DNA of 64,000 nt. Source: Antiquaquibacter metalliresistens (lineage in GTDB: Bacteria; Actinomycetota; Actinomycetes; Actinomycetales; Microbacteriaceae). The notes below the pieces were generated by a model, which searched no databases, was not told where the DNA came from, and worked only from the letters and a program-made list of their open reading frames with translations. The stretch is taken from positions 124,001 through 188,000 of the forward strand of contig NZ_JARGEM010000001.1 in assembly GCF_029211225.1 (NCBI RefSeq). Direction: 5' to 3'. Positions within the stretch are counted from its first letter, which is position 1. Each line of letters begins with the position of its first letter. Shown one piece after another: positions 51,583-63,170 of this stretch. The position numbers and the translations under genes are program-made.

Positions 51583-53562
51583 ATGGCGCGTTCGACCCCG
51601 ACCCCGTTCGATGAACTGCTCACCGAGACCCGTCGTTTCGCCCCGCCCCCGCACCTGACCGCGACCTCGAACGTCGAGCCCGGCGCCTGGGAGCGCGCCG
51701 CTGCCGACCCCGTCGCGTTCTGGGAGGATGCAGCAGCCCGCCTGACCTGGGCCGAGCCCTGGCACACGGCCCAGCGCTGGCGCCCGGCCCTGCAGCATGA
51801 CGGCTCGCTCGAGCCGCCGTCTGCCGAGTGGTTCGAGGGCGGCACCCTCAACGTCGCCGTCAACTGTGTCGACCGCCACGTGGATGCCGGGCTCGGCGAC
51901 AAGGTGGCGTACTACTTCGAGGGGGAACCGGGGGATCGCCGGACCATCACCTTCGCCGAGCTGCAGCGCGAGGTGAGCAGAGCCGCGAACGCGCTGGAGG
52001 CGCTCGGCGTCGGCCAGGGCGATCGGGTCGTGATCTACCTGCCGGTCATTCCGGAGACCGTGTTCATCACCCTCGCGGTGGCGCGCATCGGCGCGATCCA
52101 CTCGCTCGTCTTCGGCGGCTTCTCCGCAGAAGCACTGCGCTTCCGCGTCGAGGACACCGGTGCGAAGCTGGTCGTCACCAGCGACGGCCAGTTCCGGCGC
52201 GGCAAGGCCGTGCCGGTGAAGCAGAACGCCGACGCGGCGGTCGAAGGTCTCGACCACGTCGAGCACGTGCTCGTCGTCCGCCGCACCGGTGACACGGTCG
52301 ACCTGCGCGAAGGCCGGGACGTGTGGTGGCACGAGATCGTGGACTCCCAGCCGGACACCCACGCCGCGGTCGCCTTCCCCGCCGAAACGCCGCTGTTCAT
52401 CATCTACACCTCCGGCACCACCGGGAAGCCGAAGGGCCTCGTCCACACCTCGGGCGGCTACCTGACTGGCGCGAGCTGGACCCACTGGGCCGCATTCGAC
52501 GCGAAGCCGGATGATGTGCACTGGTGCACCGCGGATCTCGCCTGGGTCACCGCCCACACCTATGAGCTCTACGGCCCGCTCTCGAACGCGACCACGCAGG
52601 TGATCTACGAGGGCACGCCCGACGCACCGAACCGGAGTCGGCACTTCGAGATCATCGAACGCTACGGCGTCACCGTCTACTACACCGCGCCCACGCTCGT
52701 CCGCACGCTCATGACCTGGTTCCCAGAGGGGCTGCCCGGCGAGGCCGATGTGTCGAGCATCCGCCTGCTCGGCTCGGTGGGGGAGTCGATCAATCCGGAG
52801 GCCTGGGTCTGGTTCCGGGAGCACCTCGGCGCCGGCTCGGCCCCCGTCGTCGACACGTGGTGGCAATCCGAGACCGGATCGGCGATCATGGCGCCGATCC
52901 CCGGGCTGTCGACGCTCAAGCCGGGTTCGGCCACCCGCGCTCTGCCGGGGGTGCGCACCTTGGTGGTCGACGACGCCGGAGAACCGGTCCCGGCGGGCGC
53001 CGGAGGTTACCTCGTGATCGACGGCACGTGGCCCTCCATGGCCCGCACCGTGTGGGGCGATCCGCAGCGCTACCTCGACTCCTACTGGGCCCGGTTCGCC
53101 GAGCGCGGCTACTTCTTCTCCGGCGACGGGGCGAAGGTCGACGCGGACGGCGACATCTGGCTGCTCGGCCGTGTGGACGACGTCATTAATGTCTCGGGCC
53201 ACCGACTGTCGACGATCGAGATCGAGTCGGCGCTCGTCGCCCATCCACTCGTCGGCGAGGCCGGGGTGACCGGGGCGGACGACGCGACGACGGGCGAGGC
53301 CATCGTCGCCTTCGTGCGAGCGGCTCGGGATGTCGGCCCCGACGCCGCGCGGGAGCTGCGCGAGCACGTGGCACGCACCATCGGGCCGATCGCCAAGCCC
53401 CGCGACATCCATTTCGTCGGCGACCTGCCCAAGACGCGCTCTGGCAAGATCATGCGACGCCTGCTGCGGGACATCGTCGACGGTCGACCCCTCGGTGACA
53501 CCACCTCACTGCAGGACCCGGACGTTCCCGCCCGAATCGCCGCCCACATCCGAAGGAGCTGA
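51583..53562 (+). CDS. acs: Acetate--CoA ligase (acetyl-CoA synthetase)
   Basis: A 659-residue AMP-forming ligase. LNVAVNCVDRH, the ATP loop YTSGTTGKPKGLVHT, WCTADLAWVTAHTYELYGPL, WWQSETGSAIMAP with the acetate-pocket Trp, GDGA and GRVDDVINVSGHRLST are all Acs-type. The C-terminal TRSGKIMRR contains the Lys that is acetylated to switch these enzymes off. It would activate acetate brought in by the ActP-type carrier at 30437. Leaderless start. Confidence 0.93.
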   Translation: MARSTPTPFDELLTETRRFAPPPHLTATSNVEPGAWERAAADPVAFWEDAAARLTWAEPWHTAQRWRPALQHDGSLEPPSAEWFEGGTLNVAVNCVDRHVDAGLGDKVAYYFEGEPGDRRTITFAELQREVSRAANALEALGVGQGDRVVIYLPVIPETVFITLAVARIGAIHSLVFGGFSAEALRFRVEDTGAKLVVTSDGQFRRGKAVPVKQNADAAVEGLDHVEHVLVVRRTGDTVDLREGRDVWWHEIVDSQPDTHAAVAFPAETPLFIIYTSGTTGKPKGLVHTSGGYLTGASWTHWAAFDAKPDDVHWCTADLAWVTAHTYELYGPLSNATTQVIYEGTPDAPNRSRHFEIIERYGVTVYYTAPTLVRTLMTWFPEGLPGEADVSSIRLLGSVGESINPEAWVWFREHLGAGSAPVVDTWWQSETGSAIMAPIPGLSTLKPGSATRALPGVRTLVVDDAGEPVPAGAGGYLVIDGTWPSMARTVWGDPQRYLDSYWARFAERGYFFSGDGAKVDADGDIWLLGRVDDVINVSGHRLSTIEIESALVAHPLVGEAGVTGADDATTGEAIVAFVRAARDVGPDAARELREHVARTIGPIAKPRDIHFVGDLPKTRSGKIMRRLLRDIVDGRPLGDTTSLQDPDVPARIAAHIRRS

Positions 53563-53603
53563 ACGGGGCCGCGATCGTCGACCAACAGGCGCACAATGAC
53601 AGC

Positions 53604-54074
53604 ATGAGCGAACCCTCGAACAACCCCGAGATCGTCACCCTCGCACCGACGCCGGCCACCCTCGTGCGGGAGGTCGTTCCCATGACCGCGCTGTCCGAGT
53701 TCTTCGGTCGCGCGTTCGAGGCGAGCGCCACGGCCCTCGAACGACAGGGCATCGCGATCGCGGGGCCTCCGCTCGGCGTCTACTACGGCATGCCGACCGA
53801 CACCGTCGATGTGGGCGCCGGTTTTCCCAGCGCGAGCCTCCCCACCGATGCGGAGGGCGTCACCGGCACAATGCTGCCCGGTGGCCGCGCCGCCCGCGTG
53901 GTGCACTTCGGCTCCTACGACACGCTGTCCGAGACCTACGGGCGTCTCATGTCATGGCTCGCCGAAGAGGGGCTCACCCCGGGACCGGTGATGTGGGAGT
54001 CGTACCTCAACGAGCCGCAACCCGACGACCCCACCGCCACCCAGACCCTCATCGTCTGGCCGCTCGCGGAGTAG
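53604..54074 (+). CDS. GyrI-like small-molecule-binding protein
   Basis: A 156-residue stand-alone effector-binding domain. VREVVPMTALSEFFGRAFEASATALERQGIAIAGPPLGVYYGMP, GTMLPGGRAARVVHFGSYDTLSETYGRLMSWL and a WESYLNEPQPDDP ending follow the GyrI/AraC-effector (SOUL-like) family. Such domains bind hydrophobic small molecules and may act as sponges. It sits alone between acs and the heat-shock operon. Confidence 0.85.
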   Translation: MSEPSNNPEIVTLAPTPATLVREVVPMTALSEFFGRAFEASATALERQGIAIAGPPLGVYYGMPTDTVDVGAGFPSASLPTDAEGVTGTMLPGGRAARVVHFGSYDTLSETYGRLMSWLAEEGLTPGPVMWESYLNEPQPDDPTATQTLIVWPLAE

Positions 54075-54104
54075 GCGCACTCGCACCCGGCCGGGCGCGC
54101 TCGC

Positions 54105-56273
<2,169 letters not shown>

Positions 56274-56279
56274 GACCTC

Positions 56280-56696
56280 CTAGTTTTTCCTGAGCGGTCG
56301 CCACACGACGACCTGATTGGAGCGCTGCGCCCGGGTTCCGGCACGCAGCGAGATCACGTCACCGGCGGGCCCGGCAGCGAACACGCGGCGGCCCGGCCGG
56401 TTGAGCAGTTCGTCGGCGAGCGCGTGCTCGAGCTCGCGCACGCGTTCGACGAGTTCCGCGTTCTGGTTCTCGAGTTGCAGGATGCGCTTGATGCCCTCGA
56501 GGTTCAGGCCCTCAGCACTCAGTGCGGCGATCTCGCGCAGCTGGGCCACATCCCGCATCGAGTAGCGACGCGACTGCCCGGCCGTGCGGGTGGGGCTCAC
56601 CAGACCGAGGCGGTCGTACTGACGCAGGGTCTGCGGATGCATGCCCGCGAGCTCTGCCGCGACCGCGATCGCGAACACGGGCGAGAACTCGTCCAT
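56280..56696 (-). CDS. hspR: HspR, MerR-type heat-shock repressor
   Basis: A 138-residue MerR-family repressor. [49 protein letters not shown] is the HspR DNA-binding region; a helical segment ([21 protein letters not shown]) allows dimerisation. In other actinobacteria HspR with DnaK as co-repressor binds HAIR sites before dnaK; a matching site is at 60248-60268. It overlaps the dnaJ stop (TGATG) and precedes clpB by six bases. Confidence 0.93.
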   Translation of the reverse strand: MDEFSPVFAIAVAAELAGMHPQTLRQYDRLGLVSPTRTAGQSRRYSMRDVAQLREIAALSAEGLNLEGIKRILQLENQNAELVERVRELEHALADELLNRPGRRVFAAGPAGDVISLRAGTRAQRSNQVVVWRPLRKN

Positions 56697-57673
56697 CAGC
56701 GATCCGCCCTCGCCCTCGTCAGCAGGTCGTCGCGCGGGTTCTCCTGGGGCATCGCCGCGGCGAAGGCCTCGAGCTTGGTGAGTGCGTCGGCCGGCAGGTG
56801 GTCCGGCACCGCGATCTGCACCTCGGCGAGCAGATCGCCGGAGCCCTTCGCGGTGGTCACCCCGCGGCCCTTCACCCGCAGCACGCGACCGCTCGGAGTG
56901 CCGGGCGCGACCTTGAGCTTCACCGGGTCACCGCCGAGCGTGGGCACCTCGATGGTCGCACCGAGCACCGCCTCGGGAAAGGTGACCGGCACGACCACGC
57001 GCAGGTTGAGCCCATCGCGCTCGAACACGGGATGCTTGCGCACCGCCACGGTGAGCACCAGGTCGCCAGGTTCGCCGCCGTCCGGGCTCGGTTCGCCCTT
57101 GCCCTTCAGCCGGATCTTCTGACCGTCGCTGACCCCCGCCGGGATCTTGACGTTGATCGCCTTGCCGCCCGCGGGCTGGAGCTTGATCGTCTCGCCCCGG
57201 ATGGCCGTGACGAAATCGAGCGTGGTGGATGCCGTGACATCCCGGCCAGGAGTCGGCCCACCGAATCCGCGGTAGCCGCCGGTCGAGCTGCCGAAGCCGC
57301 CCGAACCGCCGAACATGCCGCCCAGCAGGTCTTCGAAGCTCGCGTTCGACTGGTAGCTGCGCTGGCCGCCGCCGAACATGCCGCCGAACACGTCCTCGAA
57401 GCCGCCGGAACCGCCGGGTGCGGTGAAGCGCGCCCCAGAGCCCATCGCGCGGATCTGGTCGTACTCCTTGCGAAGCTCGGGGTCGGAGAGCACCGAGTGC
57501 GCCTCGCTGATCTCCTTGAACTTCGCTTCGGCCTTCGCATCCCCCGGATTCGAATCCGGGTGGTACTGCCGCGCGAGCTTGCGGTAGGTCTTCTTCAGCT
57601 CCGCCTCGGACACGTCCTTGGACACGCCGAGCACCGCATAGAAGTCCTTGTCGAACCAGTCCTGACTGGCCAC
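56696..57673 (-). CDS. dnaJ: DnaJ-type co-chaperone without zinc finger
   Basis: A 325-residue J-protein. The J domain (residues 10-75) has HPD at 38-40, followed by a Gly/Phe-rich region with repeated GGMFGG (about 90-140) and the two C-terminal beta-sandwich domains. The four CxxCxGxG repeats of type A DnaJ are missing and the protein has no Cys at all, so it is a type B (CbpA-like) J-protein in the dnaK operon position. It stimulates DnaK ATPase. Confidence 0.9.
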   Translation of the reverse strand: MASQDWFDKDFYAVLGVSKDVSEAELKKTYRKLARQYHPDSNPGDAKAEAKFKEISEAHSVLSDPELRKEYDQIRAMGSGARFTAPGGSGGFEDVFGGMFGGGQRSYQSNASFEDLLGGMFGGSGGFGSSTGGYRGFGGPTPGRDVTASTTLDFVTAIRGETIKLQPAGGKAINVKIPAGVSDGQKIRLKGKGEPSPDGGEPGDLVLTVAVRKHPVFERDGLNLRVVVPVTFPEAVLGATIEVPTLGGDPVKLKVAPGTPSGRVLRVKGRGVTTAKGSGDLLAEVQIAVPDHLPADALTKLEAFAAAMPQENPRDDLLTRARADR

Positions 57674-57690
57674 GTCGCCTCCTGAGACCC

Positions 57691-58286
57691 TTACTCGGCG
57701 GGAACGGAGACGGCGACCTTGGCCGGCCGCACGAGGCGGTCGCCGAGGATGTAGCCGGCCTGGATCACGTCGGCGACCGTCTGCGAGGTTGCGGCGGGGT
57801 CGGGCAGCTGCACGACCGCCTCGTGGATGGTCGGATCGAAGGGCTCACCCTTGACGCCGACCTCCTTGAGCCCGTACTTCTCGAACGTGGCCCGCAGCTT
57901 CTGCGCGATCAAGGTCACCGGAGCACCCTCGACCAGATCGCCGTGCGCTTCCGCGAGCGCGAGGTCGTCGATCACCGGCAGCAGCGAACGCAGCACCTCG
58001 GCGATGACCGCCTCGCGGTTCGCGGCGCGGTCGCGTTCGACTCGCTGCCGGAAGTTCACGAGCTCGGCCTGCGCCCGAAGCATGTCGTTGCGCATGTCGG
58101 CGACCAGATCCTTGCTGGCCTCATCGAGAAGGGCCTGATCCTCCGGGCTCAGTTCCTCGCCCTCGACGGGGGCGTCGTCGGACGCCCCCGCCTGAGGCTC
58201 GCGAACGTCACCGGTCTCCGGGTCGATCCGCCGCTTGTCACGGATGATCGGCTCGTCCTTCTCGGACTCGTCCCTGTTGTCGGTCA

Positions 58287-58287
<1 letters not shown>
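57691..58287 (-). CDS. grpE: GrpE nucleotide exchange factor
   Basis: A 198-residue cochaperone releasing ADP from DnaK. An acidic, disordered N-terminus (about 1-45), a long helix (LVADMRNDMLRAQAELVNFRQRVERDRAANREAV) and the C-terminal beta domain with GVKGEPFDPTIHEAVVQLPDP and VIQAGYILGDRLVRPAKVAV are all typical. Its ATG shares a base with the dnaK stop (TAATG). Confidence 0.95.
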
Positions 58288-60179
<1,892 letters not shown>

Positions 60180-60203
60180 TTAAACCTGAGCCGCGTGGTA
60201 TCA

Positions 60204-60232
60204 AGTTTGGTGGATGCCCGCACGCGCGTCAA
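60204..60232 (-). promoter_or_regulatory. Probable housekeeping promoter of the dnaK operon
   Basis: On the minus strand TTGACG (60232-60227) and CAAACT (60209-60204) are 17 bases apart, a good -35/-10 pair. The HAIR repeat lies 16 bases upstream of the -35. Confidence 0.5.
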
Positions 60233-60247
60233 GTTCTCCACCTGAAA

Positions 60248-60268
60248 ATTGAGTGGGAGTGGCTCAAG
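60248..60268. promoter_or_regulatory. HAIR operator for HspR
   Basis: ATTGAGT, seven bases, GCTCAAG. The HspR inverted repeat is CTTGAGT-N7-ACTCAAG, so each arm has one mismatch and the spacing is exact. It is upstream of the dnaK operon, which encodes HspR itself, and about 45 bases upstream of the divergent transporter gene. Confidence 0.8.
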
Positions 60269-60300
60269 AATCCAGTCACCTTTCGGCTACCTTCTGCCAC

Positions 60301-60306
60301 TAGCGT
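60301..60306 (+). promoter_or_regulatory. -10 hexamer TAGCGT of the UMF1 transporter gene
   Basis: TAGCGT, seven bases, ATG at 60314; it rules out the overlapping GTG at 60305 as the start. Confidence 0.5.
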
Positions 60307-60313
60307 GATCACC

Positions 60314-61729
60314 ATGACGGACGCGCCCGACGCTGTGCCCCCCACCGACAAGACCCTCCCCGCCGCCGCGAACACGCTCGCGATCGGCGTCATGGGCCTG
60401 GAACTCCAGGAGGGAGTCGTCGTGCCGCGCCGCCGGGTGTTCGCCTGGGCGTTCTGGGACTGGGCGACGCAGCCCTTCAACACGGTGCTGCTCACCTTCG
60501 TTTGGGTGCCGAGCTACCTCACGAGCACGTTCTTCGTCGACCCCGCCGTGATCGGTACCGCCGGAGAGGAGGCCGCGCTCGGTCAACTGGCGAGCTACCT
60601 CGGCTACGGCGTCACCGTCGCCGGCCTGCTCATCGCGCTGCTCGCGCCCGTGCTCGGCCAGCGCGCCGACCGCGCCGGCCGCCAGAAGCTCCAGTTGCTC
60701 GTCTTCACCGGCCTGCTCATCGCCTCCCAACTCGGCATGGTCTTCGTGCAGCCCGGCGGCGAGTGGTTCTGGATGGGGGTCGCCCTCATCGCCGTCGGCA
60801 GCGTCTTCGGCGAGATCGCCGGGGTCAACTACAACGCGCTGCTCATCTCCGTCTCGAACCCGAGGACGATCGGCAAGGTCTCCGGTCTCGGCTGGGGCTT
60901 CGGCTACCTCGGCGGCATCGTCGCCCTCGCCGTGGTCGTCGGGCTGATCCTCGGTGGGGTGCTCGACGGTACCGCGGCATCCACCTTCCAGATGATCGCG
61001 CTCGGCTGCACGATCTGGACCGTGATCTTCGTGATCCCGATCTTCGTCAGCGTGCCGGAGCCGTCGCACACCTACGCCGGTGAGAAGGTCGGGTTCTTCC
61101 AGAGCTACGTCGAACTCGTGCGCGGCGTCATCCGCCTCTACAAGGAGACCCGCCCCACCTTCTGGTTCCTGCTCGCCAGCGCGGTCTACCGCGACGGCCT
61201 CTCCGCGGTGTTCACCTTCGGGTCGATCATCGCCGCCGTCGTCTTCGGCTTCGGCTTCACTGACCTCGTGATCTTCGGCATCGTGCTCAACATCGTCGCG
61301 GGGGTGTCGACGATCCTCGCCGGCCGCCTCGACGATCTCTTCGGCCCGAAGCGGGTGATCCTCGTCTCCGTCTTCGGTCTCGTCGCCTGCACCCTCGTCG
61401 TGTTCTTCGGCGCCGGGCTCGGAGCACCGCTGTTCTGGGCCGCGGGCATCGTTCTCGCCCTGTTCGTCGGGCCGGCCCAAGCGGCCTCCCGCTCGTTCCT
61501 CGCCCGGGTCACACCGGCGGGGCGCGAGGGCGAGGTCTTCGGCCTCTACGCGACGACCGGTCGCGCGGCCGGCTGGATGGCGTCGCTGCTCTGGGGCGTG
61601 TTCATTGCGATCGCCGCGAGCCAGACCCTCTACGGCATCCTCGGTATCACCCTCGTGCTGCTTGCGGGCGGCATCATGCTGCTGTTCGTCAAGGCGCCGC
61701 CCGCCGCCGTGAAGGCGCACGAGGCGTAG
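60314..61729 (+). CDS. UMF1/Atg22-type MFS transporter
   Basis: A 471-residue membrane protein with about 12 segments. RRRVFAWAFWDWATQPFNTVLLTFVW is the typical opening of the UMF1 family (related to yeast vacuolar Atg22 amino-acid effluxers), with PVLGQRADRAGRQK as the MFS loop and AQAASRSFLARVTPAGREGEVFGLYATTGRAAGW in the second half. Its substrate is not known. It is divergent from dnaK across the HAIR site. Confidence 0.85.
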   Translation: MTDAPDAVPPTDKTLPAAANTLAIGVMGLELQEGVVVPRRRVFAWAFWDWATQPFNTVLLTFVWVPSYLTSTFFVDPAVIGTAGEEAALGQLASYLGYGVTVAGLLIALLAPVLGQRADRAGRQKLQLLVFTGLLIASQLGMVFVQPGGEWFWMGVALIAVGSVFGEIAGVNYNALLISVSNPRTIGKVSGLGWGFGYLGGIVALAVVVGLILGGVLDGTAASTFQMIALGCTIWTVIFVIPIFVSVPEPSHTYAGEKVGFFQSYVELVRGVIRLYKETRPTFWFLLASAVYRDGLSAVFTFGSIIAAVVFGFGFTDLVIFGIVLNIVAGVSTILAGRLDDLFGPKRVILVSVFGLVACTLVVFFGAGLGAPLFWAAGIVLALFVGPAQAASRSFLARVTPAGREGEVFGLYATTGRAAGWMASLLWGVFIAIAASQTLYGILGITLVLLAGGIMLLFVKAPPAAVKAHEA

Positions 61730-61732
61730 TAC

Positions 61733-61754
61733 CCAGGGCAGGCTGTTTGCCTGG
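61733..61754. terminator. Hairpin between convergent transporter and marR genes
   Basis: CCAGGGCA and TGCCTGG pair with one bulged G over a seven-base loop, in the 31-base gap between the two stop codons. It could terminate both messages; there is no clear T-run. Confidence 0.4.
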
Positions 61755-61760
61755 CGACCG

Positions 61761-62333
61761 TCAGCGTGGCCAGGCGGCCGCGAAGCGGCTGAGCAGGGCG
61801 GCGAACTGCTCTCGTTCGGCATCCGTGAAGCCGACGAGCGCCTCGGTCACCGCCGAGCGTCGGGATGCCCTCGCCGCCTCCAGCACGCCGCGGCCGACCT
61901 CGGTGATCGTGACGACGCTGCGGCGAGCATCCCGGGGATCGACGGCGCGATCGACCAGGCCGCGTTCGGCGGCGTCGTTGACCAGTCGGGAGGCGCGGGG
62001 CTGATCGACCCCGATCGCGGCCGCCACCTCCGAGATGCCCAGCCGGGTGTCGACGGATGCGGCGGCGAGCGCCTCGAGCAGCCGGAACCGCGCGGCCCCG
62101 CCGAGCGAGCGGTCATGACCGCGGCCGGGACCGTGCCCACCCGCCCACGGCGGAGGGCCGTCGCCCCACGGGGGGCGACGCGGGCCCTCGTCATCGGCAT
62201 CGCGCGCCCACGGGGGCCGGTGCGCGCTGGGGCCGTGGCCACCCGGGCGGTGGGCGCGGCCCGGGGTGGGGCGCAGCAGGAGGAGGGCGTCCTCGATGCG
62301 GCGCACGGCATCCGCTTGACTTTCGGAATCCAT
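61761..62333 (-). CDS. MarR-family regulator with a Gly/His/Pro-rich N-terminal region
   Basis: A 190-residue protein. After a short helix (AVRRIEDALLLLR) comes a low-complexity stretch (about residues 22-72) rich in Gly, His, Pro, Arg and Trp, then a standard winged helix: RFRLLEALAAASVDTRLGISEVAAAIGVDQPRASRLVNDAAERGLVDRAVDPRDARRSVVTITEVGRGVL. The His-rich part could bind metal or be a flexible linker. Start ATG 62331-62333 follows TATAGT by seven bases. It is divergent from the two other MarR-type genes. Confidence 0.82.
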   Translation of the reverse strand: MDSESQADAVRRIEDALLLLRPTPGRAHRPGGHGPSAHRPPWARDADDEGPRRPPWGDGPPPWAGGHGPGRGHDRSLGGAARFRLLEALAAASVDTRLGISEVAAAIGVDQPRASRLVNDAAERGLVDRAVDPRDARRSVVTITEVGRGVLEAARASRRSAVTEALVGFTDAEREQFAALLSRFAAAWPR

Positions 62334-62365
62334 GTATGTAACTATACAACTGTTGTCATATGACA
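62316..62365. promoter_or_regulatory. Divergent promoters and palindromic operator of the MarR cluster
   Basis: Minus strand: TATAGT (62346-62341), seven bases, ATG of the first marR. Plus strand: TTGACT (62316-62321), 17 bases, TAACTA (62339-62344), with overlapping TATACA at 62343. Over the expected start sites lie two palindromes, ACAACTGTTGT (62346-62356) and the perfect 12-base TGTCATATGACA (62354-62365). The region is unusually AT-rich. Autorepression by one of the MarR proteins is likely. Confidence 0.6.
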
Positions 62366-62425
62366 TGCATCGCCGATCCCGGTGAGAAGAACCCGGCGAC
62401 CGCCGGAGAAGAAGAGACGAAGAAC

Positions 62426-62740
62426 ATGAACACCCCCAACGACACCGACACCCCCACCCACCCCCGACGCCCCGGCTTCTGGCTGCGCGCGATCGAACAG
62501 CGCAAGCACGCGCTCGCGCACGAGTACCGCAAGGGCCTCGGCGACACCGCCCGCGAGGGCATCAGCGACGAGGACTACGCCACCACCATGGCCACCCTCG
62601 AGCGGATGGCGCGCAATCTCGGCTGGGACGAGGAGCAGACCCCGTTCGGGCGCGGCTTCGGCGGCCACGGCCGCCCCGGCATGCGCGGTCACCGATTCGG
62701 GCCGCGTCGCCCCTCCCGCGACGAGGCGCCCGAGGCGTAA
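62426..62740 (+). CDS. MarR-like small protein lacking the DNA-binding domain
   Basis: A 104-residue protein. RPGFWLR (15-21) and EGISDEDYATTMATLERMARNLGWDEE (44-70) closely match RPIGFWLK at the N-terminus and EGISEQEYEQAIAVLERLARNLGYED at the C-terminus of the MarR protein encoded just downstream. The winged-helix middle (about 70 residues) is absent. A Gly/His/Arg-rich tail (71-104) follows. Since these shared segments form the MarR dimer interface, it may form heterodimers that cannot bind DNA. The ATG at 62426 follows a GA-rich ribosome binding stretch. Confidence 0.7.
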   Translation: MNTPNDTDTPTHPRRPGFWLRAIEQRKHALAHEYRKGLGDTAREGISDEDYATTMATLERMARNLGWDEEQTPFGRGFGGHGRPGMRGHRFGPRRPSRDEAPEA

Positions 62741-62743
62741 CGT
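62738..62743 (+). promoter_or_regulatory. -10 hexamer TAACGT formed on the upstream stop codon
   Basis: TAACGT begins with the TAA stop of the small MarR-like gene and lies six bases before the ATG at 62750, so the full-length MarR gene can be transcribed independently as a leaderless message. Confidence 0.45.
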
Positions 62744-62749
62744 CGAGAC

Positions 62750-63169
62750 ATGAACGCACCTCGACCGATCGGATTCTGGCTCAAGCTCGTCGACCGCCTG
62801 ATCGACGAGCAGTTCGCCTCGACTCTTGAGGAACACGGCGTCACCCGGCGCCAGTGGCAGCTGTTGAACGTGCTCGCTCGCGAGGCGTCGACGGTGGAGC
62901 AACTGGATGCCGCGGTGGCGCCATTCCTGTCGACCGACGACCAGGAGTCCTCGGTCGAGCACCTCACCGAGCTCATCGAGTCGGGCTGGGTGACCACGAC
63001 CGTAGCCACCTACGAGATCACGGAGCGGGGCCGCGGCGCCTTCGAGCGCCTCGTCGACGTCGTCGCGGTGCAGCGCACCGTCATGGCGGAGGGCATCAGC
63101 GAGCAGGAGTACGAGCAGGCGATCGCCGTGCTCGAGCGCCTGGCCCGGAACCTCGGCTACGAGGACTGA
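62750..63169 (+). CDS. MarR-family transcriptional regulator
   Basis: A 139-residue winged-helix protein: N-terminal helix IGFWLKLVDRLIDEQFASTLEEHGVTRRQWQLLNVLA, recognition region SSVEHLTELIESGWVTTT, wing and YEITERGRGAFERL, then the C-terminal dimer helices with EGISEQEY (114-121) and LARNLGYED. It is the full-length counterpart of the preceding small protein, nine bases upstream. It converges on the carotenoid elongase gene with a one-base gap; in corynebacteria a MarR protein (CrtR) controls carotenoid genes, so a similar role is possible. Confidence 0.82.
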   Translation: MNAPRPIGFWLKLVDRLIDEQFASTLEEHGVTRRQWQLLNVLAREASTVEQLDAAVAPFLSTDDQESSVEHLTELIESGWVTTTVATYEITERGRGAFERLVDVVAVQRTVMAEGISEQEYEQAIAVLERLARNLGYED

Positions 63170-63170
63170 A

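Noticed and set aside
62360-62425. Upstream ATG at 62360 as the start of the small MarR-like gene
   Set aside because: It lies on the palindromic operator with no ribosome binding site, while the ATG at 62426 has a GA-rich site and an N-terminus resembling the neighbouring MarR protein.
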